DNA of 64,000 nt from Streptomyces sp. NBC_00341 (GTDB lineage: Bacteria > Actinomycetota > Actinomycetes > Streptomycetales > Streptomycetaceae): assembly GCF_041435055.1 (NCBI RefSeq), contig NZ_CP108002.1, positions 6,262,001 through 6,326,000 on the forward strand, given 5' to 3'. Every line of letters begins with the position of its first letter. Within the stretch, counting starts at the first letter, position 1. Shown piece after piece: positions 51,703-63,995 of this stretch. The notes under the pieces were generated by a model. The model searched no databases. It was not told the DNA's origin and saw nothing but the letters and a program-made list of their open reading frames with translations. A program made the position numbers and the translations under genes.

Positions 51703-53562
51703 TCACACCAGGCTCTCCCGCCACACCCGGTGCAGCCCCGCGAACCGGCCCGTGCCGCCGATGAGTTCGGCCGGGGCGCCGTCCTCCACGACGCGGCCGT
51801 GCTCCATCACCAGGACCCGGTCCGCGATCTCCACGGTCGACAGCCGGTGGGCGATCACCACCGCGGTGCGGCCGTGCAGCACGGTGTCCATCGCCCGCTG
51901 CACCGCCCGCTCGCCCGGGATGTCGAGGGAGCTGGTCGCCTCGTCGAGGATCAGCACCGCCGGGTTCGCCAGCAGGGCGCGGGCGAAGGCGACCAGTTGG
52001 CGCTGGCCGGCCGAGATCCGGCCGCCCCTCTTGCGTACGTCGGTGTCGTAGCCGTCGGGCAGGCCGCTGATGAACTCGTGGGCGCCGATCGCCTTCGCGG
52101 CCCGCTCGATCTCCTCGCGGGTCGCGTCCGGGCTGCCGATCGCGATGTTCTCGGCGACGGTCCCCGAGAAGAGGAACGCCTCCTGGGTCACCATCACCAC
52201 CCCGCGCCGCAGTTCGGGCACGGCGAGATCCCGCAGGTCGGTCCCGTCCAGCAGCACCCGGCCCTCGGTCGGGTCGTAGAAGCGGGCCAGCAGCTTGGCG
52301 AGCGTCGACTTGCCGGCGCCCGTCGAACCGACCACGGCCAGCGTCTGGCCGGCCGGAACGGTCAGATCGAAGCGGGGGAGCACCTCACCGCCCGTGCGGT
52401 AGGCGAAGCTCACCGCGTCGAAGACCACCTCGCGGCCCGGCAGTTCGCCCTTGAGCGGCGGCAGCTCACGGGGTTCCGGGGCCTCCGGTACCGTCGGGGT
52501 CTGGGCCAGCAGCCCGGCGATCTTCGCGAGTGAGGCCGCCGCCGACTGGTAGGAGTTCAGGAACATGCTGAGCCGGTCGATCGGGTCGTACAGCCGCCGC
52601 AGGTACAGCACGACCGCCGCCAGCACCCCGAGGGCCAGGGTGCCGGAGGCGACGCGGTAGGCGCCCCACAGCACGATGGCGGCCACCGCGGTGTTGGCGA
52701 TCAGCCGGGACCCGACGACGTACCGCGCGTTCTCGATCATCGCGGCGCCGTTGGTGCGGCGGTGCTCGTGGTTCAGCTCCTGGAACACCGCGTCGTTGGC
52801 CGGCTCCCGGCGGAACGCCTGGACGGGCCGGATGCCGTTCATCGTCTCCGCGAACTTCACGATGACCGCGGCGATCGCCGTGGACCGGGCGGCGAAGATG
52901 ACCCCGGCCCGGCGCTGGTACTGCCGCACCAGCAGATACAGCGGGGCGAAGGAGAGCACGGCGACGGCGCCCGTCGCGAGATCCAGCCAGAGCAGCATCA
53001 GGGAGATGGAGACGAAGGAGAGGACGACCCCGATCAGCTCCTGGAGCCCCTCGCTGAGCAGCTCCCGCAGCGACTCCACATCGGTGGTGGAACGGGAGAT
53101 CAGCCGGCCGGAGGTGTACCGCTCGTGGAAGTCCACGCTCAGGGCCTGGGCATGGCGGAAGATCCGGCCGCGCAGATCGAGCAGGGCGTCCTGGTTGATC
53201 CCGGCGGAGGCCCTGATGAACGCGTACTGCATGGCTCCCGCGCCGGCCGCGCAGAGGGCGTAGCCGGCGCCCACGGCGATCAGCGGCCCGTAGTCCTCGT
53301 CCCGGAACGCGGGCACACCGCTGTCGATGGCGTACGCGACGAGCAGCGGACCCGCCTGCACCGCGATCTGCTGGACCAGCAGGAACAGCGCGGCCACCAC
53401 GATCCGGGCGCGGTGCGGGCGCAGCAGCGACAGGAGCAGTTCGCGCGTCGCACCACGGGGAGTGGGCAGGTCGTCGCGGTCGAAGGAGTCCCTGGGGGCC
53501 GGGGCCGGCGCGGCCTTCTCGTCGTCGTCTTCCGTGGGCCGCCCCGTCGTGGTGCTGGTCAT
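51703..53562 (-). CDS. Heterodimeric ABC exporter, catalytic-site subunit
   Basis: A 619-residue half-transporter: an acidic N-terminal tail, six-helix exporter domain (about residues 50-340) and ATPase domain. Walker A is GSTGAGKST (412-420), the Q-loop has Gln460 and Walker B carries the catalytic Glu541 (LILDEATSS), but the signature is ISAGQ (516-520). Its start overlaps the stop of the upstream subunit as ATGA. Together they form an asymmetric multidrug-type exporter; see the partner. Confidence 0.88.
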   Translation of the reverse strand: MTSTTTGRPTEDDDEKAAPAPAPRDSFDRDDLPTPRGATRELLLSLLRPHRARIVVAALFLLVQQIAVQAGPLLVAYAIDSGVPAFRDEDYGPLIAVGAGYALCAAGAGAMQYAFIRASAGINQDALLDLRGRIFRHAQALSVDFHERYTSGRLISRSTTDVESLRELLSEGLQELIGVVLSFVSISLMLLWLDLATGAVAVLSFAPLYLLVRQYQRRAGVIFAARSTAIAAVIVKFAETMNGIRPVQAFRREPANDAVFQELNHEHRRTNGAAMIENARYVVGSRLIANTAVAAIVLWGAYRVASGTLALGVLAAVVLYLRRLYDPIDRLSMFLNSYQSAAASLAKIAGLLAQTPTVPEAPEPRELPPLKGELPGREVVFDAVSFAYRTGGEVLPRFDLTVPAGQTLAVVGSTGAGKSTLAKLLARFYDPTEGRVLLDGTDLRDLAVPELRRGVVMVTQEAFLFSGTVAENIAIGSPDATREEIERAAKAIGAHEFISGLPDGYDTDVRKRGGRISAGQRQLVAFARALLANPAVLILDEATSSLDIPGERAVQRAMDTVLHGRTAVVIAHRLSTVEIADRVLVMEHGRVVEDGAPAELIGGTGRFAGLHRVWRESLV

Positions 53563-55439
53563 CGGCTGCTGCCCTCCTCGGCAGGGGCGTACACGCCCAG
53601 GGTGTCGGTGGTGGGCCCGGGGGCGGAAGAGAACGCGTCCTCGCCGTCCGGGAGGTCCGCGCCGGACATCAGCCAGGCGTACTCGGCGTTGCCGCGCAGC
53701 AGTTCCTGATGGGTGCCGACCGCGCTGATCCGGCCCTCCGACAGGAGCGCCACCCGGTCCGCGAGCATCACGGTGGACGGCCGGTGGGCGACCACTACCG
53801 CCGTGGTCTCCTTCAGTACACTGCGCAGCGCCGCCTCGACCAGCGTCTCCGTGTGCACGTCCAGCGCGGAGAGCGGGTCGTCGAGCACCAGGAAGCGCGG
53901 CCGGCCGACGACGGCGCGGGCCAGCGCGAGGCGCTGGCGCTGACCGCCGGAGAGGCTCAGCCCCTGCTCGCCGACCTGGGTGCCGGTTCCGTGCGGCAGA
54001 TCGTGGACGAAGTCGGCCTGCGCGACCGAAAGGGCCCGGCGCAGCTCGTCCTCGCCGGCGCCCTCCGCGCCCATCAGGACGTTCTCCGCGACGCTCGCGG
54101 AGAAGAGCGTCGGCTCCTCGAACGCCACGGACACCAGCTCCCGCAGCCGCTCGCGCGGCATCGCGGTGATGTCCTCGCCGTCCAGGGTGATCCGCCCCGA
54201 CGTGGCGTCGTGCAGCCGGGGCACCAGCGCGGTGAGCGTGGTCTTGCCGCTGCCGGTGGCCCCGACCAGGGCTATCGTCTCGCCGGGCCGGATCCGCAGA
54301 TCGATCCCGTCCAGCACCGGAGCGGAGTCCGGCGCCGCGTCCGGGTAGCGGAACCGGACCCCCTCGAAGACCATGCCGCCCGCCCCGGACTCCGCCCCGG
54401 ACTCCGCCCCGGACGAACCCGCCGCCCGGTGTGTCGCGGTCTCCGCCTCCTCGGCCACGTCCATCACCTCGAAGAACCGGTCGGTCGCCGACGCCGACTC
54501 CTGGCACATCGCCAGCAGGAAGCCGATCGACTCGACCGGCCAGCGCAGCGCGAGCGCCGTGGAGAGGAAGGCGACCAGCGTGCCCGCCGAGAGACCGCCG
54601 TCCGCCACCTCGATCGTGCCGAGCACCAGCGCCGCCCCGATGGCGAGTTCGGGGATCGTCGTGATGAGGGCCCAGATGCCCGCGAGCAGCCGCGCCTTGT
54701 CCAGCTCCGTGGCCCGCAGCCGCTGCGCGAGGGCGCGGAACGCCAGCGCCTGGCTGCGGTGCCGGCCGAAGCCCTTCACGATCCGGATGCCGAGCACGCT
54801 CTCCTCGACCACCGTCGTCAGGTCTCCGACCTGGTCCTGGGCCTTGCGCGCCACCAGCGAGTACTTCGCCTCGAAGACCGAGCAGACGATCATCAACGGC
54901 ACGACGGGGACCAGCAGCACCAGGCCGAGCGTCCACTCCTGACCGAGCAGAATCACGAAACCGACCACGATGGTGGTGGAGTTGACCACCAGATAGGTCA
55001 GCGGAAAGGCCAGGAACATCCGCACCAGCATCAGGTCCGTGGTCCCGCGCGACAGCAGCTGGCCCGACGGCCACCGGTCGTGGAAGGCCACCGGCAGCCG
55101 CTGCAGATGCCGGTACAGGCTCGCCCGCATCGACGCCTCGACGCCGGCCAGCGGACGCGCCACCACCCAGCGCCGCAGGCCGAACAGGATCGCCTCCGCG
55201 ATCCCGAGCAGCAGCAGGTACAGCGCCCCGAGCCAGACACCGCCCGGGTCCCGGCCGGCGACCGGGCCGTCGACCATCCACTTCAGCACGAGCGGGATCA
55301 CCAGGCCGAGGCACGAGGCGACGACCGCGATCAGGACGGCGGACGAGAGCCGGGCCCGCACCGGCTTCACGTACGGCCACAGCCGCATCAGGGAGCGTGC
55401 GGTGGACCGGTCTTTGGGCTCTACATGTTGTTCGGGCAT
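53559..55439 (-). CDS. Heterodimeric ABC exporter, degenerate-site subunit
   Basis: A 626-residue half-transporter with canonical Walker A GATGSGKT (393-400) and LSGGQ (496-500), but with Asp521 instead of the catalytic Glu (FLVLDDP) and Glu in the Q-loop place (AFEEPTLF). The consensus ATPase site therefore uses the partner's Walker A/B and this subunit's LSGGQ; the other site is catalytically poor, as in BmrCD or TM287/288. The linker before the ATPase has a short Ser-Gly-Ala-Glu repeat. No strong ribosome site precedes the ATG. Confidence 0.88.
   Translation of the reverse strand: MPEQHVEPKDRSTARSLMRLWPYVKPVRARLSSAVLIAVVASCLGLVIPLVLKWMVDGPVAGRDPGGVWLGALYLLLLGIAEAILFGLRRWVVARPLAGVEASMRASLYRHLQRLPVAFHDRWPSGQLLSRGTTDLMLVRMFLAFPLTYLVVNSTTIVVGFVILLGQEWTLGLVLLVPVVPLMIVCSVFEAKYSLVARKAQDQVGDLTTVVEESVLGIRIVKGFGRHRSQALAFRALAQRLRATELDKARLLAGIWALITTIPELAIGAALVLGTIEVADGGLSAGTLVAFLSTALALRWPVESIGFLLAMCQESASATDRFFEVMDVAEEAETATHRAAGSSGAESGAESGAGGMVFEGVRFRYPDAAPDSAPVLDGIDLRIRPGETIALVGATGSGKTTLTALVPRLHDATSGRITLDGEDITAMPRERLRELVSVAFEEPTLFSASVAENVLMGAEGAGEDELRRALSVAQADFVHDLPHGTGTQVGEQGLSLSGGQRQRLALARAVVGRPRFLVLDDPLSALDVHTETLVEAALRSVLKETTAVVVAHRPSTVMLADRVALLSEGRISAVGTHQELLRGNAEYAWLMSGADLPDGEDAFSSAPGPTTDTLGVYAPAEEGSSR
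54380..54414. repeat. Three 12-base tandem repeats in the ABC linker
   Basis: CCGCCCCGGACT is repeated three times and encodes the Ser-Gly-Ala-Glu repeat between membrane and ATPase domains. Frame-neutral length variation is expected. Confidence 0.75.
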
Positions 55440-55604
55440 CAGGCGCGAGCCTACGGTTCACCACTGACCTCGCTCATCTGAATTTCCGGCCCCGGCCGCG
55501 GCTTGACGCACGGCACACCGAGTCCGATATTTGGTCGGCCCCGGGGAGGGGCGGCTGTCGCGGGTCACGCGGCGGCCGGGCGGTGAACATCAGGGGCGGG
55601 AAAC

Positions 55605-56489
55605 ATGACGACGACCGACGTGTACGACGAGCGCTGTGAACAGCTCTTTCTCGCGGGAGGCCTCGCCGGGGTCCGGCGCACGGCCACCCAGGGGCTCGAC
55701 GAGGCGGGGCCGCACGCGGATCTGTACTGCTGGCTGGCCGTCGCGCACGCCTCGGAGGACGACGACGACCACGACACCGAGGCCGAACGTGCCTTCCGCA
55801 GAGGTCTGGCCCTGGACGCGGACCACCTCGGACTGCTGGCCGGATACGCCGAGCTGTGCCTGCGCAGCGACTCGTTCGACCACCCGGGCCGGGCCGCCCG
55901 CGCCGGGGAGCTGACCCGGCGCCTCGAAGAGCTCGCCCCCGACTCCGCGGAGAACGCTCAGCTGCGGGCCGCCCATCGCTGGGCCGGCCGCAGCTACTGG
56001 CAGGACCTGCGGATGTCGGCGGCCGAGGCCGCGGTGAAGCGGCGGGAGCGCGAGACCCGGAGCGACGAGATCGCCGGAGCCCTCAAGGGCCGGGGACCGG
56101 GGGAGGCGCGGGCCGCGGCCCGCGCGGCCGCCGCGGCCCGGCCCGACGACCGGCGGGCCGCCGTTCTCGCGGACACACTCGAAGCGCTCTCCGGGCCGGG
56201 GACCGGCTGGCTGCGCTGGGCCGCCCGGCACCGCGCGGAGGCGTGGGCGGTGTCGTTCGCGCTCTCGGCGCTGACGAGTCTGCTGCTCAGGACGACCGGT
56301 GTGGTCCACGGGTTCGGTCCCTGGGGGCTGCTGTGGACGGTGCCGATGCTGCTGGCCGACGCGAGGCTCACCTCGGTGCGCAAGGAGGCCGAACGGCTGG
56401 CCGTGGCACGCCTGGAGGCACGGCTGTCGGGGAGCGAGGAGGCCGGTTCCGCCACCGCGCCCGCCACCACCGCAGAGGCGGGCGCCTGA
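55605..56489 (+). CDS. TPR-like protein with C-terminal membrane segments, function unknown
   Basis: A 294-residue protein. Residues 1-190 are helical with TPR-like spacing (DLYCWLAVAHAS, ERAFRRGLALDADHLGLLAGYAEL, AENAQLRAAHRWAGRSYW) and a run of acidic residues near 52-58; two hydrophobic helices follow at about 208-228 and 233-250, then a basic helix. It is probably membrane anchored with a cytoplasmic TPR scaffold. I do not recognise a named family. A 28-base palindrome follows its stop. Confidence 0.7.
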   Translation: MTTTDVYDERCEQLFLAGGLAGVRRTATQGLDEAGPHADLYCWLAVAHASEDDDDHDTEAERAFRRGLALDADHLGLLAGYAELCLRSDSFDHPGRAARAGELTRRLEELAPDSAENAQLRAAHRWAGRSYWQDLRMSAAEAAVKRRERETRSDEIAGALKGRGPGEARAAARAAAAARPDDRRAAVLADTLEALSGPGTGWLRWAARHRAEAWAVSFALSALTSLLLRTTGVVHGFGPWGLLWTVPMLLADARLTSVRKEAERLAVARLEARLSGSEEAGSATAPATTAEAGA

Positions 56490-56511
56490 CGGGCCGCACG
56501 ACGGTCGTAGT

Positions 56512-56539
56512 CCGGCATCAGCCGATCGGCTGATGCCGG
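56512..56539. promoter_or_regulatory. Perfect 28-base palindrome upstream of the ABC-2 operon
   Basis: Each arm reads CCGGCATCAGCCGA, with no spacer. It lies 22 bases after the TPR gene stop and 53 bases before the ABC ATPase start. It may be an operator for the downstream operon or the stem of a terminator for the upstream gene; the lack of a loop favours a protein-binding site. Confidence 0.6.
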
Positions 56540-56592
56540 TTCGAGCGCGATGGCGGATGGAGCGCGCGGGCGGGGGCGGGGATGCTCGTGGC

Positions 56593-57531
<939 letters not shown>

Positions 57532-57532
57532 G

Positions 57533-58321
57533 ATGGCTACTTCGCACACCGCCCCCGCACACACCCCCCGCCCCACCCCCGCCGGCGCCTCGTTCGCGGT
57601 CCTCAGGTCCGAGACCCGGCTCTTCCTGCGCGAACCCGGCAGCCTCTTCTGGATCCTCGTCTTCCCGACCGTGCTGATGGTGATCCTGGGACTGATCCCT
57701 TCCTTCCGGGACCCCGACGCCGCGCTCGGCGGCCGCCGCGTCATCGATCTGTACGTCCCCGTGGCGGTGCTGCTCGCCATGATCATGGCCGGGCTCCAGG
57801 CGATGCCGCCCGTACTGACCGGCTACCGCGAGCGCGGCATCCTGCGCCGGATGTCCACCACGCCGGTGCGCCCCTCCGCCCTGCTGGGCGCGCAGATGGC
57901 CCTGCACGGGGCCGCGGCGCTCGGCTCCGCCCTGCTGGTCATAGTGGTCGGCCGGATCGCCTTCGACGTGTCCCTGCCCGGACAGCCCTTCGGCTACCTG
58001 CTGGCGCTGCTGCTGGCCGTCGCCTGCGTGCTGGCCCTGGGCGCGCTGGTCTGCGCGGTCTCCCGGACCGTCAAGATCTCGGCCGCGATCGGTTCGGTCG
58101 TCTTCTTCATGATGATGTTCACCGCGGGCGTCTGGGTGCCCGTGCAGACCATGCCCGACACGCTCCGCCGGATCGTCCAGGTCACCCCGTTCGGTGCGGC
58201 CTCCCAGGCCCTGGACCGGGCCGCGTCCGGTGACTGGCCCAGCTGGGGCTACCTGGGTGCGATGGCCCTGTGGGCCGCACTGGCGGCGGCGGTCGCGGCC
58301 CGCACGTTCCGCTGGGAGTAG
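57533..58321 (+). CDS. ABC-2 type exporter permease
   Basis: A 262-residue membrane protein with six hydrophobic helices (from about residue 40) and the ABC-2 C-terminal motif region VTPFGAASQALDRAASGDWPSW. The cytoplasmic N-terminus is rich in Pro/Thr/His. It probably dimerises and works with the preceding ATPase. The following kinase starts 21 bases downstream, so all four genes likely form one operon. Confidence 0.88.
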   Translation: MATSHTAPAHTPRPTPAGASFAVLRSETRLFLREPGSLFWILVFPTVLMVILGLIPSFRDPDAALGGRRVIDLYVPVAVLLAMIMAGLQAMPPVLTGYRERGILRRMSTTPVRPSALLGAQMALHGAAALGSALLVIVVGRIAFDVSLPGQPFGYLLALLLAVACVLALGALVCAVSRTVKISAAIGSVVFFMMMFTAGVWVPVQTMPDTLRRIVQVTPFGAASQALDRAASGDWPSWGYLGAMALWAALAAAVAARTFRWE

Positions 58322-58342
58322 GGGATCGGGGAGACTTCGGCC

Positions 58343-59617
58343 ATGTACGCGGATGAGAGCGAAGCCGTGACCGGGGCGCCGACGGCCGAGCAGTGGTGGG
58401 AGCGGTTCTTCCGCTACGGACCGTACGGGCTGCTCGCCCTGGCCACCGCGGTCTCGGCCGTCACCGGTGACCTCATCATGTCCCGCCAGGACGTGTACGC
58501 CGTCTCGGTCCTCGTCCCGCTGGCCCTCGTCCTCCAGCTCTGGTGGGGACGGACGTGGGCGGCGGCGGGGTCGCGGGCGGCGCGGTCCTACTTCGTCGTC
58601 CGCACGCTGCTGGCCTTCTGGCTGACCTGGTGCAACCCGTTCTTCGCCATCTTCACGACGCTCGGCTACTTCGACGCCGCCCGGCTGCTTCCGCGCAGGG
58701 GCGTCAGGGCCGGGCTGCTGGCCACCGCCGCCATCATGGCGGGCTCGCAGTCCGGCAGCGGCCTGCCGCCCGTCAGTCTGATGAACTGGGTCGCCTTCGT
58801 CATCCTCTTCGCCCTGCACGGGACCCTCACCATGGTCTTCGCCCAGATCGGCAGCCGGGAGGCGGAGCAGTCCCGTACCCAGGACGAGACCATCGCCGCC
58901 CTGGAGCTGGCCAACGCCCGGCTCGAACAGGCCATGGCGGAGAACGCCGGACTGCACGCCCAGCTCCTGGTCCAGGCGCGTGAGGCGGGCGTGGCCGACG
59001 AGCGGAGCCGGATCGCCGCCGAGATCCACGACACCATCGCCCAGGGGCTGACCGGAATCATCGCCCAGCTCCAGGCCGTGACGTCGGCGGCGGTCACCGA
59101 TCCGGAGCTGGCCGGGGAACACCTCCTGCGGGCCACCGCGCTGGCCAGGCACAGCCTGGGCGAGGCACGCCGCTCCGTGCACAATCTGCTTCCCGCCGCG
59201 CTGGAGCACGACGATCTGCCCGGCGCCCTCAAGAAGACGGTCACCACGTGGTCCGAACGGACGGGCGTGCGGGCCGAGTTCACCGTCACCGGCACGGCGG
59301 AGCCGCTGCACGACGAGGTCGGCGCCACCCTGCTCCGGATCGCGGAGGAGGCCCTCGCCAACGCGGGCCGCCACGCCGCCGCCTCCCGGACCGGCGTCAC
59401 CCTGTCCTACATGGGCGACGAGATAACCCTCGACGTGCGGGACGACGGCCGAGGCTTCGACCCGGGCGCGCTGGAGCCGTACCGGGGCGCCGGCGGATTC
59501 GGGCTCGGCGGCATGCGGGCCCGCGCCGAACGCATCGCGGGCACGGTCGAGGTGGAGACGGGCCCCGGCCTCGGCACCGCGGTCTGCGCCCGGGTCCCGC
59601 TGGTCCGCGACGACTGA
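58343..59617 (+). CDS. NarL-type sensor histidine kinase
   Basis: A 424-residue HisKA_3 kinase. The N-terminal part holds about five hydrophobic segments (residues 27-165), followed by a coiled coil (172-212) and the dimerisation helix with His229 in RIAAEIHDTIAQG. The ATPase domain has LLRIAEEALANAGRHA and DDGRGFDP, then GFGLGGMRARAERIAG. The membrane-rich sensor without an extracellular domain is typical of kinases that read the state of a neighbouring ABC exporter. GGGGAG precedes the ATG. Confidence 0.9.
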   Translation: MYADESEAVTGAPTAEQWWERFFRYGPYGLLALATAVSAVTGDLIMSRQDVYAVSVLVPLALVLQLWWGRTWAAAGSRAARSYFVVRTLLAFWLTWCNPFFAIFTTLGYFDAARLLPRRGVRAGLLATAAIMAGSQSGSGLPPVSLMNWVAFVILFALHGTLTMVFAQIGSREAEQSRTQDETIAALELANARLEQAMAENAGLHAQLLVQAREAGVADERSRIAAEIHDTIAQGLTGIIAQLQAVTSAAVTDPELAGEHLLRATALARHSLGEARRSVHNLLPAALEHDDLPGALKKTVTTWSERTGVRAEFTVTGTAEPLHDEVGATLLRIAEEALANAGRHAAASRTGVTLSYMGDEITLDVRDDGRGFDPGALEPYRGAGGFGLGGMRARAERIAGTVEVETGPGLGTAVCARVPLVRDD

Positions 59618-59656
59618 GCCACCGCACCGCCCGCGGGCACAGTACGGTGGGCCGCT

Positions 59657-60307
59657 ATGGCTGAGGAACCCGCGCGCGTCATCACGCTGATCGTCGTCGA
59701 CGACCACCCCGTCGTACGGGACGGGCTGCGCGGCATGTTCGCGTCCGCGCCGGAGTTCGAGGTGCTCGGTGAGGCGGCCGACGGCGTCGAGGGCGTCGAG
59801 ATGGCCGTCCGGCTCGACCCCGACGTCGTCCTGATGGACCTCCGGATGCCCGGCGGCGGCGGGGTCGCGGCGATCACCGAACTGACCCGGCGCGGCGCCC
59901 GCTCCAGGGTCCTGGTCCTCACCACGTACGACACCGACTCCGACACCCTGCCCGCGATCGAGGCCGGTGCGACCGGATACCTGCTCAAGGACGCCCCGCG
60001 CGAGGAGCTGTTCACCGCGGTGCGCGCCGCCGCCGACGGCCGTACCGTCCTGTCGCCCGCCATCGCCTCCCGGCTCATCTCACGGGTGCGCTCGCCCGCC
60101 GCGTCCGGCGGCGAGACGCTCTCCGCGCGGGAGCGCGAAGTGCTCGAACTCGTCGCGAGGGGGACGTCGAACCGGGAGATCGCCGCCGTGCTGTTCATCA
60201 GCGAGGCCACGGTGAAGACCCATCTCACCCATGTCTTCGCCAAGCTGGGCGCCAAGGACCGCGCGGCGGCCGTCGCCGTCGCGTACGACCGGGGAATCCT
60301 GGGCTGA
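59657..60307 (+). CDS. LuxR/NarL-family response regulator
   Basis: A 216-residue regulator. The receiver domain has Asp61 (VLMDLRMP), the acidic pair in VVDDHP and Lys in YLLKDAP; the LuxR-type helix-turn-helix (about 150-210) reads LSAREREVLELVARGTSNREI, then EATVKTHLTHVFAKLG. It follows the kinase by 39 bases and most likely controls the adjacent ABC-2 genes. It converges on glgX, with the stops nine bases apart. Confidence 0.93.
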   Translation: MAEEPARVITLIVVDDHPVVRDGLRGMFASAPEFEVLGEAADGVEGVEMAVRLDPDVVLMDLRMPGGGGVAAITELTRRGARSRVLVLTTYDTDSDTLPAIEAGATGYLLKDAPREELFTAVRAAADGRTVLSPAIASRLISRVRSPAASGGETLSAREREVLELVARGTSNREIAAVLFISEATVKTHLTHVFAKLGAKDRAAAVAVAYDRGILG

Positions 60308-60316
60308 GCGCCGGGC

Positions 60317-62560
<2,244 letters not shown>

Positions 62561-62713
62561 CTGTTCGCCTCCCGCGGCTCTTGGGGGACCGGCACCGAAA
62601 GGGAGCGCGCGGCGTCCCGGCCGCGGCTCCCCGAGTGTGGTCGTCCCCTCTGTTCTGCCCACGAGTGGCCCCGCACTCACGTTTCCCACCGGCGGCCCCG
62701 TCGTTGGGGGGAC

Positions 62714-63955
62714 GTGAACCACGTAGCGAAGAAGGCAGGCGCGAGCCGGCCCACCGTACTGAGACGGTCGGGGCTGCTCGTCGTACTGGCCGTACTGGTT
62801 GTTCTGACCGGCTGTTCGGGCGCCGGTTCGATCATCGGCGGGAAGTCCCGGTCGCCGCAGGAGGCCATCCGGATCACCCCGCAGGACCGGGCCGAGGACG
62901 TGAAGGCGGACGCCGAGGTCGAGGTGAAGGTCCCGGACGGGCGGCTGGAGAGCGTCAAGGTGACCCGGATCGAGGACGCCCAGCAGCAGGAGGTGAGGGG
63001 CCTGATCGCGAAGGACGGCCTTTCGTGGACGCCGCAGACGCCGCAGGGCGCGGCGGGCCGGCTCGGGCTCGCCGCCAAGTACAGCGTCGACGCGGTGGCC
63101 GTGGACGGCGCGGGGCACCGCTCGGCCCGCCACACCACCTTCACCACGGTGGTGCCCGAGCACCGCTTCATCGGCTACTTCAAGCCGGAGAACCGGTCCA
63201 CGGTCGGCACCGGCATGATCGTCTCCTTCGAGTTCAACCGCGCGATCACCCGCAAGGCGGCGGTGCAGCGGGCCATCCGGGTGACCAGCGATCCGCCGGT
63301 CGAGGTGGCCGGGCACTGGTTCGGCGCCGACCGGCTGGACTTCCGCCCGGCCGCGTACTGGGAGCCGGGCACCGAGGTCACCGTCGAGGTGGGGCTGCGC
63401 GATGTGGAGGGGGCGCCGCGGGTGTACGGCAGCCAGCGCAAGACCGTCCGCTTCACCGTGGGCCGGGAGCAGATGTCCCGGGTGGACTCGGCCGCGCACA
63501 CCATGCAGGTGCGCCGGGACGGGCAGCTCGTCTCCACGGTCCCGATCACGGCGGGCTCCCCGACGACGACCACGTACAACGGCAAGATGGTGGTCAGCGA
63601 GATGCACGAGGTGACCCGGATGGACGGGCGGACCGTCGGCTTCGGCGGCGAGTACGACATCAAGGACGTACCGCACGCGATCCGGCTCACCGAGTCCGGC
63701 ACCTTCCTGCACGGCAACTACTGGTCCGACGACGACATCTTCGGCTCGACCAACGTCAGCCACGGCTGCATCGGGCTCCGTGACGAGCAGGGCGGCAGCG
63801 GGTCCACCCCGGCCGGCTGGTTCTTCGACCGGACCCTCATCGGCGATGTCGTCGAGGTCGTCAACTCCAAGGACAAGCGGGTGGCCCCGGACAACGGGCT
63901 GAGCGGCTGGAATCTCAACTGGACCCAGTGGAAGGCTGGTTCCGCCGTTCACTGA
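62714..63955 (+). CDS. L,D-transpeptidase lipoprotein (YkuD domain)
   Basis: A 413-residue envelope enzyme that forms 3-3 crosslinks in peptidoglycan or attaches proteins. The lipobox LTGC puts the lipid on Cys34. Two immunoglobulin-like domains (about residues 50-270) precede the catalytic YkuD domain; the active site is SHGCIGL with Cys352 and upstream His in FLHGNYW. The GTG start follows a GGGGGGA run. The C-terminal tail with GWNLNWTQW resembles mycobacterial LdtMt2-type enzymes. Related enzymes are targets of carbapenems. Confidence 0.93.
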   Translation: MNHVAKKAGASRPTVLRRSGLLVVLAVLVVLTGCSGAGSIIGGKSRSPQEAIRITPQDRAEDVKADAEVEVKVPDGRLESVKVTRIEDAQQQEVRGLIAKDGLSWTPQTPQGAAGRLGLAAKYSVDAVAVDGAGHRSARHTTFTTVVPEHRFIGYFKPENRSTVGTGMIVSFEFNRAITRKAAVQRAIRVTSDPPVEVAGHWFGADRLDFRPAAYWEPGTEVTVEVGLRDVEGAPRVYGSQRKTVRFTVGREQMSRVDSAAHTMQVRRDGQLVSTVPITAGSPTTTTYNGKMVVSEMHEVTRMDGRTVGFGGEYDIKDVPHAIRLTESGTFLHGNYWSDDDIFGSTNVSHGCIGLRDEQGGSGSTPAGWFFDRTLIGDVVEVVNSKDKRVAPDNGLSGWNLNWTQWKAGSAVH

Positions 63956-63961
63956 GGCTCA

Positions 63962-63995
63962 CCGGCCCGTCCCGGAGCCCTCCGGGACGGGCCGG
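63962..63995 (+). terminator. Hairpin terminator after the L,D-transpeptidase gene
   Basis: CCGGCCCGTCCCGGA pairs perfectly with TCCGGGACGGGCCGG around loop GCCC, six bases after the stop. Confidence 0.83.

Noticed and set aside
62661..62678. GAGTG-gccccg-CACTC repeat between glgX and the L,D-transpeptidase gene
   Set aside because: Five-base arms are too short to support an operator in such GC-rich DNA.
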